A DNA stretch of 64,000 nucleotides, from contig CAKZLI010000055.1 in NCBI GenBank assembly GCA_937125395.1, forward strand, positions 186,001-250,000, in the 5' to 3' direction. Positions 29,467 to 39,883 of the stretch are shown here, piece after piece. The DNA is from an uncultured Glaciecola sp. GTDB lineage: Bacteria > Pseudomonadota > Gammaproteobacteria > Enterobacterales > Alteromonadaceae. The position numbers and the translations under genes were made by a program. Numbering within the stretch: the first letter of the stretch is position 1; the number at the start of each line of letters is the position of its first letter. The notes beneath the pieces are model-generated. The model had not been told where the DNA came from and made no database searches. It was given only the letters and a program-made list of their open reading frames with translations.

Positions 29467-30042
29467 TTGGACAAGCAAACCTTTATCAATGCATTTCAAC
29501 ACCTGCGAAAGATACCTTGTGAGCATGATGTGTTTGCTGAAATCGCATCTCGAGATGCTGCTGTATTGATATTACTGATTGAACGTGACAATGGCTTACA
29601 TATTTTATTCACGCGCCGCGCTGCACATTTAAAACACCACGCAGGGCAGATTAGTTTTCCTGGAGGTAAATACGAAGCCTCGGATGATACCTTATGTCAT
29701 ACCGCATTACGTGAAACGCAAGAAGAGATCGGTATTGCAATTTGCCCATCCAAAATTATCGGAACACTAGGTCAATATTCAACTATCACTGGGTTTCAGG
29801 TGACCCCATATATCGCAATCATTGACTCTTTGCCACCTATTCAGGTTGATAAAAATGAGGTGGAATACACGTTTGAAGTACCGCTAGCCCACTGTATTTC
29901 ACCTGATAATTTTATGGCACATACTGTGACTCGCAAACAGCAATTACATAATGTCTATTTTATCCCATGGCAGAATACTTATATTTGGGGTGCAACTGCC
30001 GGTATGTTAAAGCATCTAGCGAATCATCTAAGTGCAGAGTAG
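29467..30042 (+). CDS. nudL: Nudix hydrolase, CoA pyrophosphatase-like (NudL/YeaB)
   Basis: 191 aa. Nudix box beginning GGKYEASDD and containing ALRETQEEIGI at about residues 63-85, preceded by the UPF0035/NudL signature LKHHAGQISFPGG. NudL-type enzymes split CoA and its derivatives. The TTG start is supported by AGGAT 6-7 bases upstream and by the protein beginning as expected. Follows pabB closely, an arrangement also known in enterics (pabB-nudL). Confidence 0.9.
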   Translation: MDKQTFINAFQHLRKIPCEHDVFAEIASRDAAVLILLIERDNGLHILFTRRAAHLKHHAGQISFPGGKYEASDDTLCHTALRETQEEIGIAICPSKIIGTLGQYSTITGFQVTPYIAIIDSLPPIQVDKNEVEYTFEVPLAHCISPDNFMAHTVTRKQQLHNVYFIPWQNTYIWGATAGMLKHLANHLSAE

Positions 30043-30212
30043 TGTAAGATTATTTAACAACACACCTATTGCCCCCCTAATTGGGTAACTTCACCCACAC
30101 ACAATTCATTAACTTTTCTAATCCATTGCATTAACATAATTCATTTGTCTATTGTTATATTAATCGACAATATGTAGCTTGGATAAGTCAATGTCATTTT
30201 TGGAGTGGATTA

Positions 30213-31595
30213 ATGATCAGTGTGTTTGATATGTTTAGTATTGGTATTGGGCCATCTAGCTCACATACCGTCGGTCCCATGCACGCAGCGTATGCATTTG
30301 CACAATCATTGCTGACATTAGCTGAGCAACCAAACGCTGCATCGATCACACATGTAAAAATCGAATTATTTGGTTCTCTAGGACAAACAGGTAAAGGCCA
30401 TGGTACTGGCAAAGCGGTTATATTAGGTTTGTCTGGCTATGAGCCTGAACATATCGATGTGGCTATTATTGACCCTTTATTAGCACACATAGAAAGTAAT
30501 CAAACGTTGTTATTAGGACAACAGATCTCCATTCCCTTCCCAATACAAGGTGCCATCGTTTTTCATCGAAGAAAAACCTTACCCCGTCATTCTAATGCCA
30601 TGACATTGCATGCTTACAATGGTGACACTTGCATACACAGCGATACTTATTACTCTATCGGTGGTGGATTTATTGTGCATGATTCAGAATTTGCCGACTT
30701 TACACAGACGGTGACATTGGAACAACAAACTCAACCTGTTTATCCTTTTGCATCTGCTAAACAACTATTAGAACAGTGTCATGAACACGGCCTATCCATT
30801 AGTACATTAATGTTAAAAAATGAAAGCGTGTTGCGCCCCGCAGAACAAGTTAACCATCAATTAGCAACGATTTGGTCTGTGATGCAGTCTTGTATCAAAC
30901 GGGGGATTGCGACTGAGGGAATTTTGCCAGGGGGATTAAAAGTGACCCGTCGTGCACCGGGTTTATACCGTCGACTAGTCAATGAAAAAACAACAGATCC
31001 GATGCAAGCAATGGACTGGGTAAACCTGTTTGCACTTGCAGTTAATGAAGAAAATGCTGCTGGTGGACAAGTCGTTACCGCACCAACTAATGGTGCTGCT
31101 GGTATTATTCCTGCTGTACTAGCCTATTACGATAAGTTTATTGCACCGGTGGATACCGATACCGCAACACGATTTTTGTTAACCGCTGCGGCCATTGGTA
31201 TTTTATATAAAAAAAATGCCTCGATATCCGGTGCCGAAGTCGGTTGCCAAGGTGAAGTGGGCGTTGCATGTTCGATGGCAGCCGGTGCGTTAACGGAAAT
31301 ATTAGGTGGCAATGTAAATGCCGTAGAAAATGCCGCCGAAATTGGCATGGAACACAATTTAGGATTAACCTGTGACCCAATTGGTGGGTTGGTCCAAGTA
31401 CCTTGTATCGAACGCAATGCGATGGGGGCTATCAAAGCAATCAATGCCTCTCGTCTTGCATTACGTGGTGATGGTAAGCACAAAGTATCGCTCGATAAAG
31501 TGATCAAGACGATGCGTGAAACCGGCAAAGATATGAAGAGTAAATACAAAGAAACCGCACGAGGCGGTTTAGCTGTCAATATCGTAGAGTGTTAA
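30213..31595 (+). CDS. sdaA: L-serine ammonia-lyase (L-serine dehydratase), single chain
   Basis: 460 aa. Deaminates L-serine to pyruvate with a [4Fe-4S] cluster. The beta domain starts [19 protein letters not shown]; the alpha domain has [34 protein letters not shown] and [19 protein letters not shown] with the cluster Cys. Same length as E. coli SdaA/SdaB (about 455). The third gene in the same direction as pabB-nudL, but a 170-base gap suggests its own promoter. Confidence 0.95.
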   Translation: MISVFDMFSIGIGPSSSHTVGPMHAAYAFAQSLLTLAEQPNAASITHVKIELFGSLGQTGKGHGTGKAVILGLSGYEPEHIDVAIIDPLLAHIESNQTLLLGQQISIPFPIQGAIVFHRRKTLPRHSNAMTLHAYNGDTCIHSDTYYSIGGGFIVHDSEFADFTQTVTLEQQTQPVYPFASAKQLLEQCHEHGLSISTLMLKNESVLRPAEQVNHQLATIWSVMQSCIKRGIATEGILPGGLKVTRRAPGLYRRLVNEKTTDPMQAMDWVNLFALAVNEENAAGGQVVTAPTNGAAGIIPAVLAYYDKFIAPVDTDTATRFLLTAAAIGILYKKNASISGAEVGCQGEVGVACSMAAGALTEILGGNVNAVENAAEIGMEHNLGLTCDPIGGLVQVPCIERNAMGAIKAINASRLALRGDGKHKVSLDKVIKTMRETGKDMKSKYKETARGGLAVNIVEC

Positions 31596-31633
31596 ACAAG
31601 ACTCAGTAAATAAAGATACAATGATTGGCTCTG

Positions 31634-32623
<990 letters not shown>

Positions 32624-32767
32624 TTATAAACATATATTTAAAATTTATAACGAAATGAAATAGATTACCAGCGCTTTATGCAATTACGGTATATTTATAT
32701 AAAAATGCATCAACTAATGTCCTTTTCAGCCGAAAAACTATCTATGCACCATCATCGTGTGCACTGC

Positions 32768-33541
32768 ATGAACAGGCAACCTATGATCTTTACTATTATT
32801 GTTATCTTAATTATTGCGTTGGTGATTGTCGCGATTATTATTAACGCTGTGCAACAACACAAGCAAGAAGAAGAAGCCAATAAGCGCCGCGAATTAGCCA
32901 AAGTTAAATCGGTAATTGATGAAACCGAAAATATACTTATGGCCGCCAGCCAACTGCCTGTGCCTATGCACATGTTAGCTATCCTTAATGGCCGAATATT
33001 GAGTGCTTTGACCATCATGGGCAAGCTTAATCCTAAAGCCTTTGATATTAATCAACGTATCGAAGACGCCAAGAGTAAATCACATGTTCCCGAAGCCGCG
33101 GTGCCAACCAGCCCACCAAGTTTTAATTTGCCAGACAATGACAAAATCATCATTCAATACATTCAATCTATCAAGCGGTTGCGTGTGTTGCTGCGAGCCG
33201 AACATACTAAAGGTCGTGTCGCCCCCCATGTCTTTGCTGGATTAGATACATACTTTGAACGGTTACAATTAAAAGTTAATGTCGATACGTTAGCCAAACG
33301 CGGACAAGCGGCCATTCAATCTAATATGCTAGGCAGCGCTAGGCAATATTTTGAAAAAGCCATAAAAGCTTTAGAGGCACAAAATAACCAAGATGAATAT
33401 TGCACCAAACAAGCTATTGTCTATCGTGAAAAATTAACCGAAATCCAACATATTTTGTTATCGGAGCAACAGCCAGCTGCAGGCGAAAATGAAGAAAGTG
33501 ATTCTTTGGCTCAGCAATTTGACACTAAAAACAAATGGTAA
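32768..33541 (+). CDS. Membrane-anchored coiled-coil protein of unknown function
   Basis: 257 aa if the ATG at 32768 is used; in-frame ATGs at 32678, 32705, 32717 and 32744 also exist and none has a clear ribosome binding site. One hydrophobic N-terminal helix (FTIIVILIIALVIVAIIINAV) is followed by a charged soluble region with helical, TPR-like character towards the end (QAAIQSNMLGSARQYFEKAIKAL). Predicted topology: single anchor, soluble domain. I do not recognise a named family. Next to cysB. Confidence 0.65.
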   Translation: MNRQPMIFTIIVILIIALVIVAIIINAVQQHKQEEEANKRRELAKVKSVIDETENILMAASQLPVPMHMLAILNGRILSALTIMGKLNPKAFDINQRIEDAKSKSHVPEAAVPTSPPSFNLPDNDKIIIQYIQSIKRLRVLLRAEHTKGRVAPHVFAGLDTYFERLQLKVNVDTLAKRGQAAIQSNMLGSARQYFEKAIKALEAQNNQDEYCTKQAIVYREKLTEIQHILLSEQQPAAGENEESDSLAQQFDTKNKW

Positions 33542-33545
33542 TCAC

Positions 33546-34514
33546 TCATACTGTATCTTGAGAATTGTGTGAACGCACAATATCCAAAAACGACTGTGTT
33601 GTTACCGACATTGCCTGATATGGGTCATAGATAATCCCTACTTTACGATGCAATAATGGCTCATCAAGCGCAATACACACTAAACCCAGCTCTTGCATCC
33701 GCCGCGTCGCTAGTGTGGGTAATATGGCGATACCAATATCATGTTTTACACATTGTCCTAATGTACCAATCTGAGTCGCTTCGGCCACAATGTTCTGAGT
33801 AAATCCATATGTGTGATAGACGCTATCAATAAACACGCGCAGATTACTTTGTCGGTTCATGACGAGCATCGGATATTCAAGAATTGATTGTAACTTGAGG
33901 GATGTTGGTGGCATGGTGGCTTGCTGTTTGTGTTCTTGCAATGGGTAGATAGTCTTGACTAATGGGTGCTCAGGATGACAGACCAAATTGAATGTATCTG
34001 TGAATAACGGCTCAAAGCTCAGTTCATTCGGGGAGTCAGGTTCAAATGAAAATCCGCATTCGACTTTGCCTTGTTGCACCAACTCAACCACTTTTTCGAC
34101 GACCACATCCTCAATTTTAATGGTGATATTGGGATAGTCAGTGTGAAATTGATACATATATTGCGGTAAATATCGTTCAGCAAAAGATGGCATGCTAGCA
34201 ATTGTTAGTGAGCCTGTTTGTTTGGTAAAAATAGCTTGAATTTGGTTTACCGAATCATGATATTCATTCGCCAAACGTAAGGCGATTGGCAAAAATGCCT
34301 CCCCTTCTCTGGTTAATGAGACCTTGCGGGTTGTGCGAATAAATAATGCTCCCCCCAGGATCGTTTCACATTTTTTGATCGCACTTGATAACGCCGGTTG
34401 TGACAAGTGCATCTTCATCGCCGCTTCAGCAAAATTAGTGGATTGAGCCACAGTAATAAACGCATGCAGCTGTTTAAATGACAATGCAGATGATAGTGCA
34501 GAAGCGCGCGCCAT
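33546..34514 (-). CDS. LysR-family transcriptional regulator
   Basis: 322 aa. N-terminal winged HTH (FAEAAMKMHLSQPALSSAIKK) and a substrate-binding-like effector domain (GSLTIASMPSFAERYLPQ). It is divergent from the scoA-scoB CoA-transferase genes with a 142-base gap, the classical layout for a LysR regulator and its target operon, so control of scoAB is likely. The gap is AT-rich and has two ATTAAT motifs 11 bases apart near 34546-34568 that could be part of its site. Effector unknown. Confidence 0.88.
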   Translation of the reverse strand: MARASALSSALSFKQLHAFITVAQSTNFAEAAMKMHLSQPALSSAIKKCETILGGALFIRTTRKVSLTREGEAFLPIALRLANEYHDSVNQIQAIFTKQTGSLTIASMPSFAERYLPQYMYQFHTDYPNITIKIEDVVVEKVVELVQQGKVECGFSFEPDSPNELSFEPLFTDTFNLVCHPEHPLVKTIYPLQEHKQQATMPPTSLKLQSILEYPMLVMNRQSNLRVFIDSVYHTYGFTQNIVAEATQIGTLGQCVKHDIGIAILPTLATRRMQELGLVCIALDEPLLHRKVGIIYDPYQAMSVTTQSFLDIVRSHNSQDTV

Positions 34515-34656
34515 GCCGATTCCCTTAGAATACGTAATTAACCGTTTATTAATAACAAAAATCTATTAATCCTGAATATAAATCAATTTTACAAATGATT
34601 ACAGCTTTTTCATACTAAGACTTAATTCATCCTTTAATGTCGACATGGAGAAACAT

Positions 34657-35370
34657 ATGGCAGGGTTTGACAAAGTAGTATCAAGTTACGCAGAGGCGAT
34701 GGCTGGCCTCACCGACAATATGACAGTCATTGCAGGTGGTTTTGGCTTATGTGGAATTCCTGAAGGGTTGATCAATCAAATCAAACTCATGCAGACCCGT
34801 GGTTTAACTGTTGTATCAAATAACTGTGGCGTCGATGACTTTGGTTTGGGCGTGCTCTTAGTTGATAAACAAATTAAAAAAATGATTTCTTCTTACGTAG
34901 GTGAAAATGCCTTATTTGAACAGCAATTGTTGCAAGGTGAGTTAGAAGTTGAACTTACACCTCAAGGTACGTTAGCTGAAAAAATGCGAGCTGGTGGCGC
35001 AGGTATCCCTGCTTTTTATACTGCAACTGGCTATGGTACACCCGTTGGTGAAGGCAAGGAATCGCGTCAATTCAATGGCCGTGATTATATTTTAGAAGAA
35101 GCAATCAACGGTGACTTTGCGATTATCAAAGCTTATAAAGCGGATCGCTATGGTAACTGTATTTATCGTCACACCGCGCAAAACTTCAATCCAATGGCGG
35201 CCACCGCAGGTAAAATGACGGTAGTGGAAGTTGAGCATATTGTAGAGCCTGGCGAGATCCCACCAAGCCAAATACATACCCCTGGTATTTATGTCGACCG
35301 AGTGATTCAAGGCTCATTTGAAAAACGCATTGAACGTAAAGTAACCGCCGCAGCTACAACCCGCGCTTAA
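34657..35370 (+). CDS. scoA: 3-oxoacid (succinyl-CoA:acetoacetate) CoA-transferase, subunit A
   Basis: 237 aa. Family motifs [19 protein letters not shown] near the N-terminus and [17 protein letters not shown]. The ATG at 34657 is preferred to the one at 34645 because GGAG lies 6 bases before it. With ScoB it moves CoA from succinyl-CoA to acetoacetate or other 3-oxo acids. 13 bases before scoB. Likely regulated by the divergent LysR protein. Confidence 0.92.
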   Translation: MAGFDKVVSSYAEAMAGLTDNMTVIAGGFGLCGIPEGLINQIKLMQTRGLTVVSNNCGVDDFGLGVLLVDKQIKKMISSYVGENALFEQQLLQGELEVELTPQGTLAEKMRAGGAGIPAFYTATGYGTPVGEGKESRQFNGRDYILEEAINGDFAIIKAYKADRYGNCIYRHTAQNFNPMAATAGKMTVVEVEHIVEPGEIPPSQIHTPGIYVDRVIQGSFEKRIERKVTAAATTRA

Positions 35371-35383
35371 CAAGGAGAATAAT

Positions 35384-36040
35384 ATGGCTTTATCCAGAGA
35401 ACAAATCGCAATGCGAGTCGCGCAGGAATTTAAAGACGGTGACTATGTCAATTTGGGGATCGGGATCCCTACTTTGGCTGCTAATTATGTGCCCAATGAT
35501 ATTGAAGTAATGTTGCAATCCGAAAATGGGTTACTCGGTATGGGTCCTAATCCTACAGAAGCTGAACTGGATGCGGATATGATCAATGCTGGTAAAGAAA
35601 CGGTCACAGCTATTACCGGTGCTAGTATTTTTAATTCAGCAGAGAGTTTTGCTATGATCCGTGGCGGGCATGTTGATTTTACGGTACTAGGTGCCTTTGA
35701 AGTGGACGTGTTTGGCAATATTGCCTCGTGGATGATCCCAAATAAGTTGATCAAGGGCATGGGCGGTGCAATGGACTTAGTTGCCGGTGCAAAAAATATC
35801 ATTGTGACCATGACGCATGCGGATAAACACGGGCAATCTAAATTACTTGCTCAATGCACACTTCCCTTGACGGGCGTTAATTGTATTACGCGTATTATCA
35901 CTGATCTGGCAGTACTTGAGATCCTCGATGGCGCCTTCTATTTAAGAGAACGTGCCCCTGGCGTGAGTATTGACGAAATTAAAGCCAAAACTGCCGGTAA
36001 GCTTGTCGTGCCGGATAATGTGCCTGAGATGCAGGTATAA
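35384..36040 (+). CDS. scoB: 3-oxoacid (succinyl-CoA:acetoacetate) CoA-transferase, subunit B
   Basis: 218 aa. GIGIPTLAANYVP and the catalytic SENGLLGMGP with nucleophile Glu47 that forms the enzyme-CoA thioester. Strong ribosome binding site AAGGAGAATAAT. Length and motifs normal for the family. Works with ScoA in ketone-body/short-chain 3-oxoacid use. Confidence 0.94.
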   Translation: MALSREQIAMRVAQEFKDGDYVNLGIGIPTLAANYVPNDIEVMLQSENGLLGMGPNPTEAELDADMINAGKETVTAITGASIFNSAESFAMIRGGHVDFTVLGAFEVDVFGNIASWMIPNKLIKGMGGAMDLVAGAKNIIVTMTHADKHGQSKLLAQCTLPLTGVNCITRIITDLAVLEILDGAFYLRERAPGVSIDEIKAKTAGKLVVPDNVPEMQV

Positions 36041-36100
36041 AATAAACTAGTACAGTAAAGCGTGTCTTTGGTATAATCAGTAGGTTATATATTATAAGGC

Positions 36101-37459
36101 ATGCTTTTGACTTTTTCAGATTTGGAACTCGACCATCGACTTATTTCGATGCTCTCTACAAAACACTTTACGCAACCTACTCCCGTGCAAGCCCAAACCA
36201 TTCCTTATGGCATGATTGGCAAAGATGTATTGTGTTGTAGCAAAACCGGTTCAGGCAAAACTTTTGCTTTTGTGTTACCTATATTACATCGCTTATTAAC
36301 TCAAAAACCCTTCGCTAAACGCGATGCTCGTGCATTAATATTAGCCCCTACTCGTGAACTAGCCAAACAAGTCTATTTGGAAGTCAGAGGGTTAGTGGCT
36401 GGTTTATCCATCAAAGCAGAGCTGATTGTCGGTGGTGAAAATTACAATGACCAAGTCAAAGGGCTACGCCATAATCCTCAAATCATTGTCGGCACGGCTG
36501 GACGCATTGCGGATCACCTTGAAGGTCGAACTATCTTTTTGAACGGTCTTGAGATCTTAGTGTATGATGAAGCTGATCGTATGCTTGATCTTGGCTTTGC
36601 TGAACAACTCCTAGCGATAAACCAAGCGGCAGATCACCGCAAACGTCAAACCATGTTATTTTCGGCAACGCTTGATAGTCCATCGTTAACTCAATTAACC
36701 GATACCTTACTCAATAAACCGGTCAAAGTAATGCTCGATAGCAGTTTTACTATCCATGCTGATATCACCCAGCAATGGTATTTTGCCGATCACATCGAAC
36801 ACAAACGTGACATGCTCAGTGCTTTACTGCAGTCCGTTGACCATACTCAAGCTATCGTATTCTGTGCTACTCGAGAAGATACAGTGGTATTAAGGGATTT
36901 GCTGGATAGCCAAGGTATTAATGCCGTTGCATTGAGTGGGGATTTATTACAAAACCAACGTGCGCAAGTTATGTCTAGCTTTATTTCAGGGCAACACACC
37001 GTGTTAGTGACTACCGATATTGCATCTCGCGGATTAGATTTGAGAAAAGTATCATTAGTGATTAATTTTGATTTGCCTAAGTTTGCTGAGGAATATGTAC
37101 ACCGGATTGGTCGTACTGGTCGTGCTGGTGAAAAAGGTCTGGCAATTGCGATGGTAGGACCACGCGATTGGACTGCCTTTACACACATTCAAAAAAATAT
37201 TGGGTCTGAGATTGTTGTTGAATCTTATCCACAGCTTCCTGCTAAATTTACAGGCTATAAGCTTACAACTAAAAAGAAAAAGACCGATAATCAAAGTAAG
37301 CCAAAGCGTACAGAGGCATCGGAGAAAATCCAGAAGAAACGCGTAGATACTACACAAGGTATTGATATTGGTCATGCACCCATTAAACGCAAGCCCAGGG
37401 TCATCATAGAGGACATTGAACCTGATATTGATTTATCTGGGGATAGCGATATTCTTTAA
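36101..37459 (+). CDS. DEAD-box RNA helicase, SrmB/RhlE-like
   Basis: 452 aa. All helicase motifs are visible: Q motif PTPVQAQTIP, motif I SKTGSGKT, PTRELA, GTAGR, DEAD in YDEADRMLDLGF, SAT in FSATLDS, and HRIGRTGR. A basic C-terminal tail (KKKKTDNQSKPKR) likely adds RNA affinity. The N-terminal LTFSDLELD resembles SrmB, which helps assemble 50S ribosomes. The AAGG before the ATG at 36101 is very close; a TTG at 36107 has better spacing. Monocistronic by appearance. Confidence 0.9.
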   Translation: MLLTFSDLELDHRLISMLSTKHFTQPTPVQAQTIPYGMIGKDVLCCSKTGSGKTFAFVLPILHRLLTQKPFAKRDARALILAPTRELAKQVYLEVRGLVAGLSIKAELIVGGENYNDQVKGLRHNPQIIVGTAGRIADHLEGRTIFLNGLEILVYDEADRMLDLGFAEQLLAINQAADHRKRQTMLFSATLDSPSLTQLTDTLLNKPVKVMLDSSFTIHADITQQWYFADHIEHKRDMLSALLQSVDHTQAIVFCATREDTVVLRDLLDSQGINAVALSGDLLQNQRAQVMSSFISGQHTVLVTTDIASRGLDLRKVSLVINFDLPKFAEEYVHRIGRTGRAGEKGLAIAMVGPRDWTAFTHIQKNIGSEIVVESYPQLPAKFTGYKLTTKKKKTDNQSKPKRTEASEKIQKKRVDTTQGIDIGHAPIKRKPRVIIEDIEPDIDLSGDSDIL

Positions 37460-37478
37460 CAACATAGATTGGGTGGGA

Positions 37479-37724
37479 TTAGTATTCCCACCAACCTTCC
37501 TGCCACCATTTAACAAACTCAGCAAAATCAATCGAACCATCATGATTGTCATCAATCAAGTTAAATCCTTCTTCAACGGCAGACACCTTCGTTTTAGGAC
37601 TTAGTACGGTCAATAGTTCAATGAATTCGGGTAATTCAATCATGCCATTGCCGTCTCTATCAAAAAAATTAAATTCAGCTTGAATGTCATTCAGTTGTTG
37701 TTCTGTTAGTGTTGTTTTTTCCAT
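37479..37724 (-). CDS. Small EF-hand protein
   Basis: 81 aa with two canonical EF-hand loops, DRDGNGMIELPEF (about residues 22-34) and DDNHDGSIDFAEF (about 58-70), each with Asp at positions 1, 3 or 5 and Glu at 12. No signal peptide, so a cytoplasmic Ca2+-binding or buffering protein is likely. The tail is aromatic (WWQEGWWEY). Similar calmodulin-like proteins occur in marine gammaproteobacteria; function unknown. Convergent with the helicase gene, 19 bases apart. Confidence 0.8.
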   Translation of the reverse strand: MEKTTLTEQQLNDIQAEFNFFDRDGNGMIELPEFIELLTVLSPKTKVSAVEEGFNLIDDNHDGSIDFAEFVKWWQEGWWEY

Positions 37725-37820
37725 AATAAAACGCGTACTTATGAAGGTTGAGTATGCTGTTTATTCTACAGGTTTATTGTTCACTCACAACTAGGCTAAA
37801 CAACATAACTCATAAATACA

Positions 37821-38819
37821 TTAAATATTTGTCTTCCCCATTGCCGTTCTGCGGGCACGACGTTCTGCCCCTTTATCTTGTCGACGTTGGGTCATTGCGA
37901 TACGTGCATCGCTACCTACGTGTGCTTCATTGCGTGCTTCAGCAAGGGCAACTTGTTTCTCTCGTTCGCGAAAACGCGCTATCTGCTCATCGCTGTGAGT
38001 GCCTGCGCATTTAGGGCAAGATACGCCAGCTTCAAACTCCGGGGCTAATTTATCGTTTTCGGTGATTGGTAAGCGACAGGCATAACATTGATCATAAATA
38101 CTTTTTTCTAAATCATGATTAACCGCCACTCGGTTATCAAAGACAAAACAATCGCCTTCCCATAAACTCTGTTCTTGAGGAATATCTTCAAGATATTGCA
38201 AAATACCACCTTCAAGATGATACACCTCATCAAAACCTTGCTCTTTTAAATAAGCGGTTGATTTTTCACAACGGATCCCACCGGTACAAAACATCGCTAC
38301 TTTTTTATGTTTTTGTGGGTCTAGGTTGGCTTTAACGTAATCAGGAAATTCACGAAATGATTGTGTTTTAGGGTCTATGGCATGCGTAAATGTGCCGATT
38401 TCAATTTCATAATCATTGCGGGTATCGATAACTGTCACATCTGGATCCGCGATCAGTGCATTCCAATCAGCAGGTTTTACATAAGTACCCGCCGTTTTAA
38501 GCGGGTCAATACCGGGCACACCTAAGGTAACAATTTCTTTTTTTAACTTAACTTTAGTGCGATAAAAAGGGGCATTGTCATGTATTGATTCTTTGGTCGA
38601 TACCGGATTAATGCGCGGATCAGTATTGAGATAGGCTAATAGTTGATCAATGCCACTACGTGGTCCTGAGACAGTGCCATTAATGCCTTCATTGGCAAGC
38701 AGCAATGTGCCTTTTATATCATGTTGCAACATGACGTCGAGCAACGGCTGACGCATATCAGTGTAATTTTCAAGTGTAACGAATTTGTACAATGCACAAA
38801 CGATTGAGGAGGTAGACAT
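37821..38819 (-). CDS. trhO: tRNA uridine(34) hydroxylase TrhO (YceA, rhodanese fold)
   Basis: 332 aa from the ATG at 38819, which has AAGGAAAAAAATACT before it; the upstream reading-frame extension is not family-like. TrhO makes 5-hydroxyuridine at tRNA position 34 with O2. The rhodanese domain carries [15 protein letters not shown] and the active-site loop [14 protein letters not shown]-terminal Cys-rich part ([14 protein letters not shown]) is typical. A nested inverted repeat lies upstream. Confidence 0.93.
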   Translation of the reverse strand: MSTSSIVCALYKFVTLENYTDMRQPLLDVMLQHDIKGTLLLANEGINGTVSGPRSGIDQLLAYLNTDPRINPVSTKESIHDNAPFYRTKVKLKKEIVTLGVPGIDPLKTAGTYVKPADWNALIADPDVTVIDTRNDYEIEIGTFTHAIDPKTQSFREFPDYVKANLDPQKHKKVAMFCTGGIRCEKSTAYLKEQGFDEVYHLEGGILQYLEDIPQEQSLWEGDCFVFDNRVAVNHDLEKSIYDQCYACRLPITENDKLAPEFEAGVSCPKCAGTHSDEQIARFREREKQVALAEARNEAHVGSDARIAMTQRRQDKGAERRARRTAMGKTNI

Positions 38820-38886
38820 AGTATTTTTTTCCTTGCGAATTGGAACGTAAAACCAAAGCAATAAAGCGGTGCGTAGTATACGCAAA

Positions 38887-38962
38887 CACCAGGTTAATTG
38901 CCAATTCTATTGGGAACTGCTACATAAAGTTTATGTAGCAGGCTGTGATTGATAACCTGGTG
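38887..38962. repeat. Nested inverted repeats (three-way-junction-like structure)
   Basis: Outer arms CACCAGGTTA (38887-38896) and TAACCTGGTG (38953-38962) enclose a small hairpin, CCAAT (38901-38905) with ATTGG (38909-38913), and a perfect 12-bp hairpin, CTGCTACATAAA (38917-38928) with TTTATGTAGCAG (38930-38941), separated by one base. It lies between the PTPS-like gene and trhO, both on the minus strand. No T-run follows, so it is not a standard terminator. It could be a structured leader, an mRNA stabiliser or a small palindromic repeat element. Confidence 0.8.
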
Positions 38963-38991
38963 ATGATACAGCAACAATCTTGTTACTACGG

Positions 38992-39867
38992 TTAATTAGA
39001 CGTGACAATCGCGCCTTTACCAACCCCTTCAAACGCGATCACTGTGATTGATTCGGCATCAGAACGCGCTGATTGTTGTTCTAAGACATATTGTGCTAGA
39101 CATTCAACCGTGGAATCACGGTCGATGATTTCTGTTTCAGATTGTGCAATGGCCATTTCAAAGTACCCTTGTGATGCGCTGTAAGCAAACGCAACATGGG
39201 TATTGTCATCAATTCCTGGATAATCGCCCTGCAACATCGCTACCGACACTTGATCTTCGGTTGATGCAATATAGATATCAGCCCAACGTTTGGCCCAATA
39301 AGCTTCTTCAATGAGGCTTTCGATCCCATTTTCAATAATCGTGATCTTGGAACGATGCCCATGCGCGATACGTTGACAGTTACCATCGTGTTTTTTAAGG
39401 CCATGCGTGTAGTGATAAAACGGCGTATCAATGACCTCAGGACGCAATAACAACTCTATCCCCTCGACATTATCAGGTAGATGTAGAGCCAATACTTTTT
39501 TGAGGTAATCACCCACACTGCTCATATCAACCTGTTGAGCATAAATAAATGCATAGGCTTCATCAGGACAGTACATATGGATAGATTGTTGATTTGGTCG
39601 CATAAAATCGACCTGCACCATATCGTCATCTAAGTGAGTAATTTGCGCATAGTTATGATCAGCGGGCACCAAAAGCTTATGGTCAATGTACTGATCAATT
39701 AAGCCTTTGAGTTGTTTTTTCACAATCCCAAAATCCTGAACCATGCTTTCGTCATTTAACTGGCCAGCTAAGATGACATCCACGATCCAACTCTCACCTA
39801 CCATGCCTCGGGTAGGACATAGATATGAAAAATCCATAACAGTCAGATCGTTAACAAACAATTGCAT
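38992..39867 (-). CDS. 6-pyruvoyl-tetrahydropterin synthase / QueD-like protein, tandem domain
   Basis: 291 aa, more than twice the size of QueD. The first half (about residues 1-125) follows the PTPS fold (VNDLTVMDF, GESWIVDVILAGQL, DFGIVKKQLKGLIDQYIDHKLL) but the zinc His residues are absent. The second half regains them: His155, Cys164 in DGNCQRIAHGH, and His169/His171, matching the QueD Cys and zinc ligands. So it looks like a duplicated PTPS protein with one active-type and one degenerate domain. Substrate uncertain. Upstream of it on the same strand is yejK, 16 bases away. Confidence 0.75.
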   Translation of the reverse strand: MQLFVNDLTVMDFSYLCPTRGMVGESWIVDVILAGQLNDESMVQDFGIVKKQLKGLIDQYIDHKLLVPADHNYAQITHLDDDMVQVDFMRPNQQSIHMYCPDEAYAFIYAQQVDMSSVGDYLKKVLALHLPDNVEGIELLLRPEVIDTPFYHYTHGLKKHDGNCQRIAHGHRSKITIIENGIESLIEEAYWAKRWADIYIASTEDQVSVAMLQGDYPGIDDNTHVAFAYSASQGYFEMAIAQSETEIIDRDSTVECLAQYVLEQQSARSDAESITVIAFEGVGKGAIVTSN

Positions 39868-39883
39868 AATGTGTATCCGTAAT

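Noticed and set aside
31127..31579. 150-aa minus-strand open frame opposite sdaA
   Set aside because: Lies fully within a well-conserved sdaA; its sequence has no recognisable domain.
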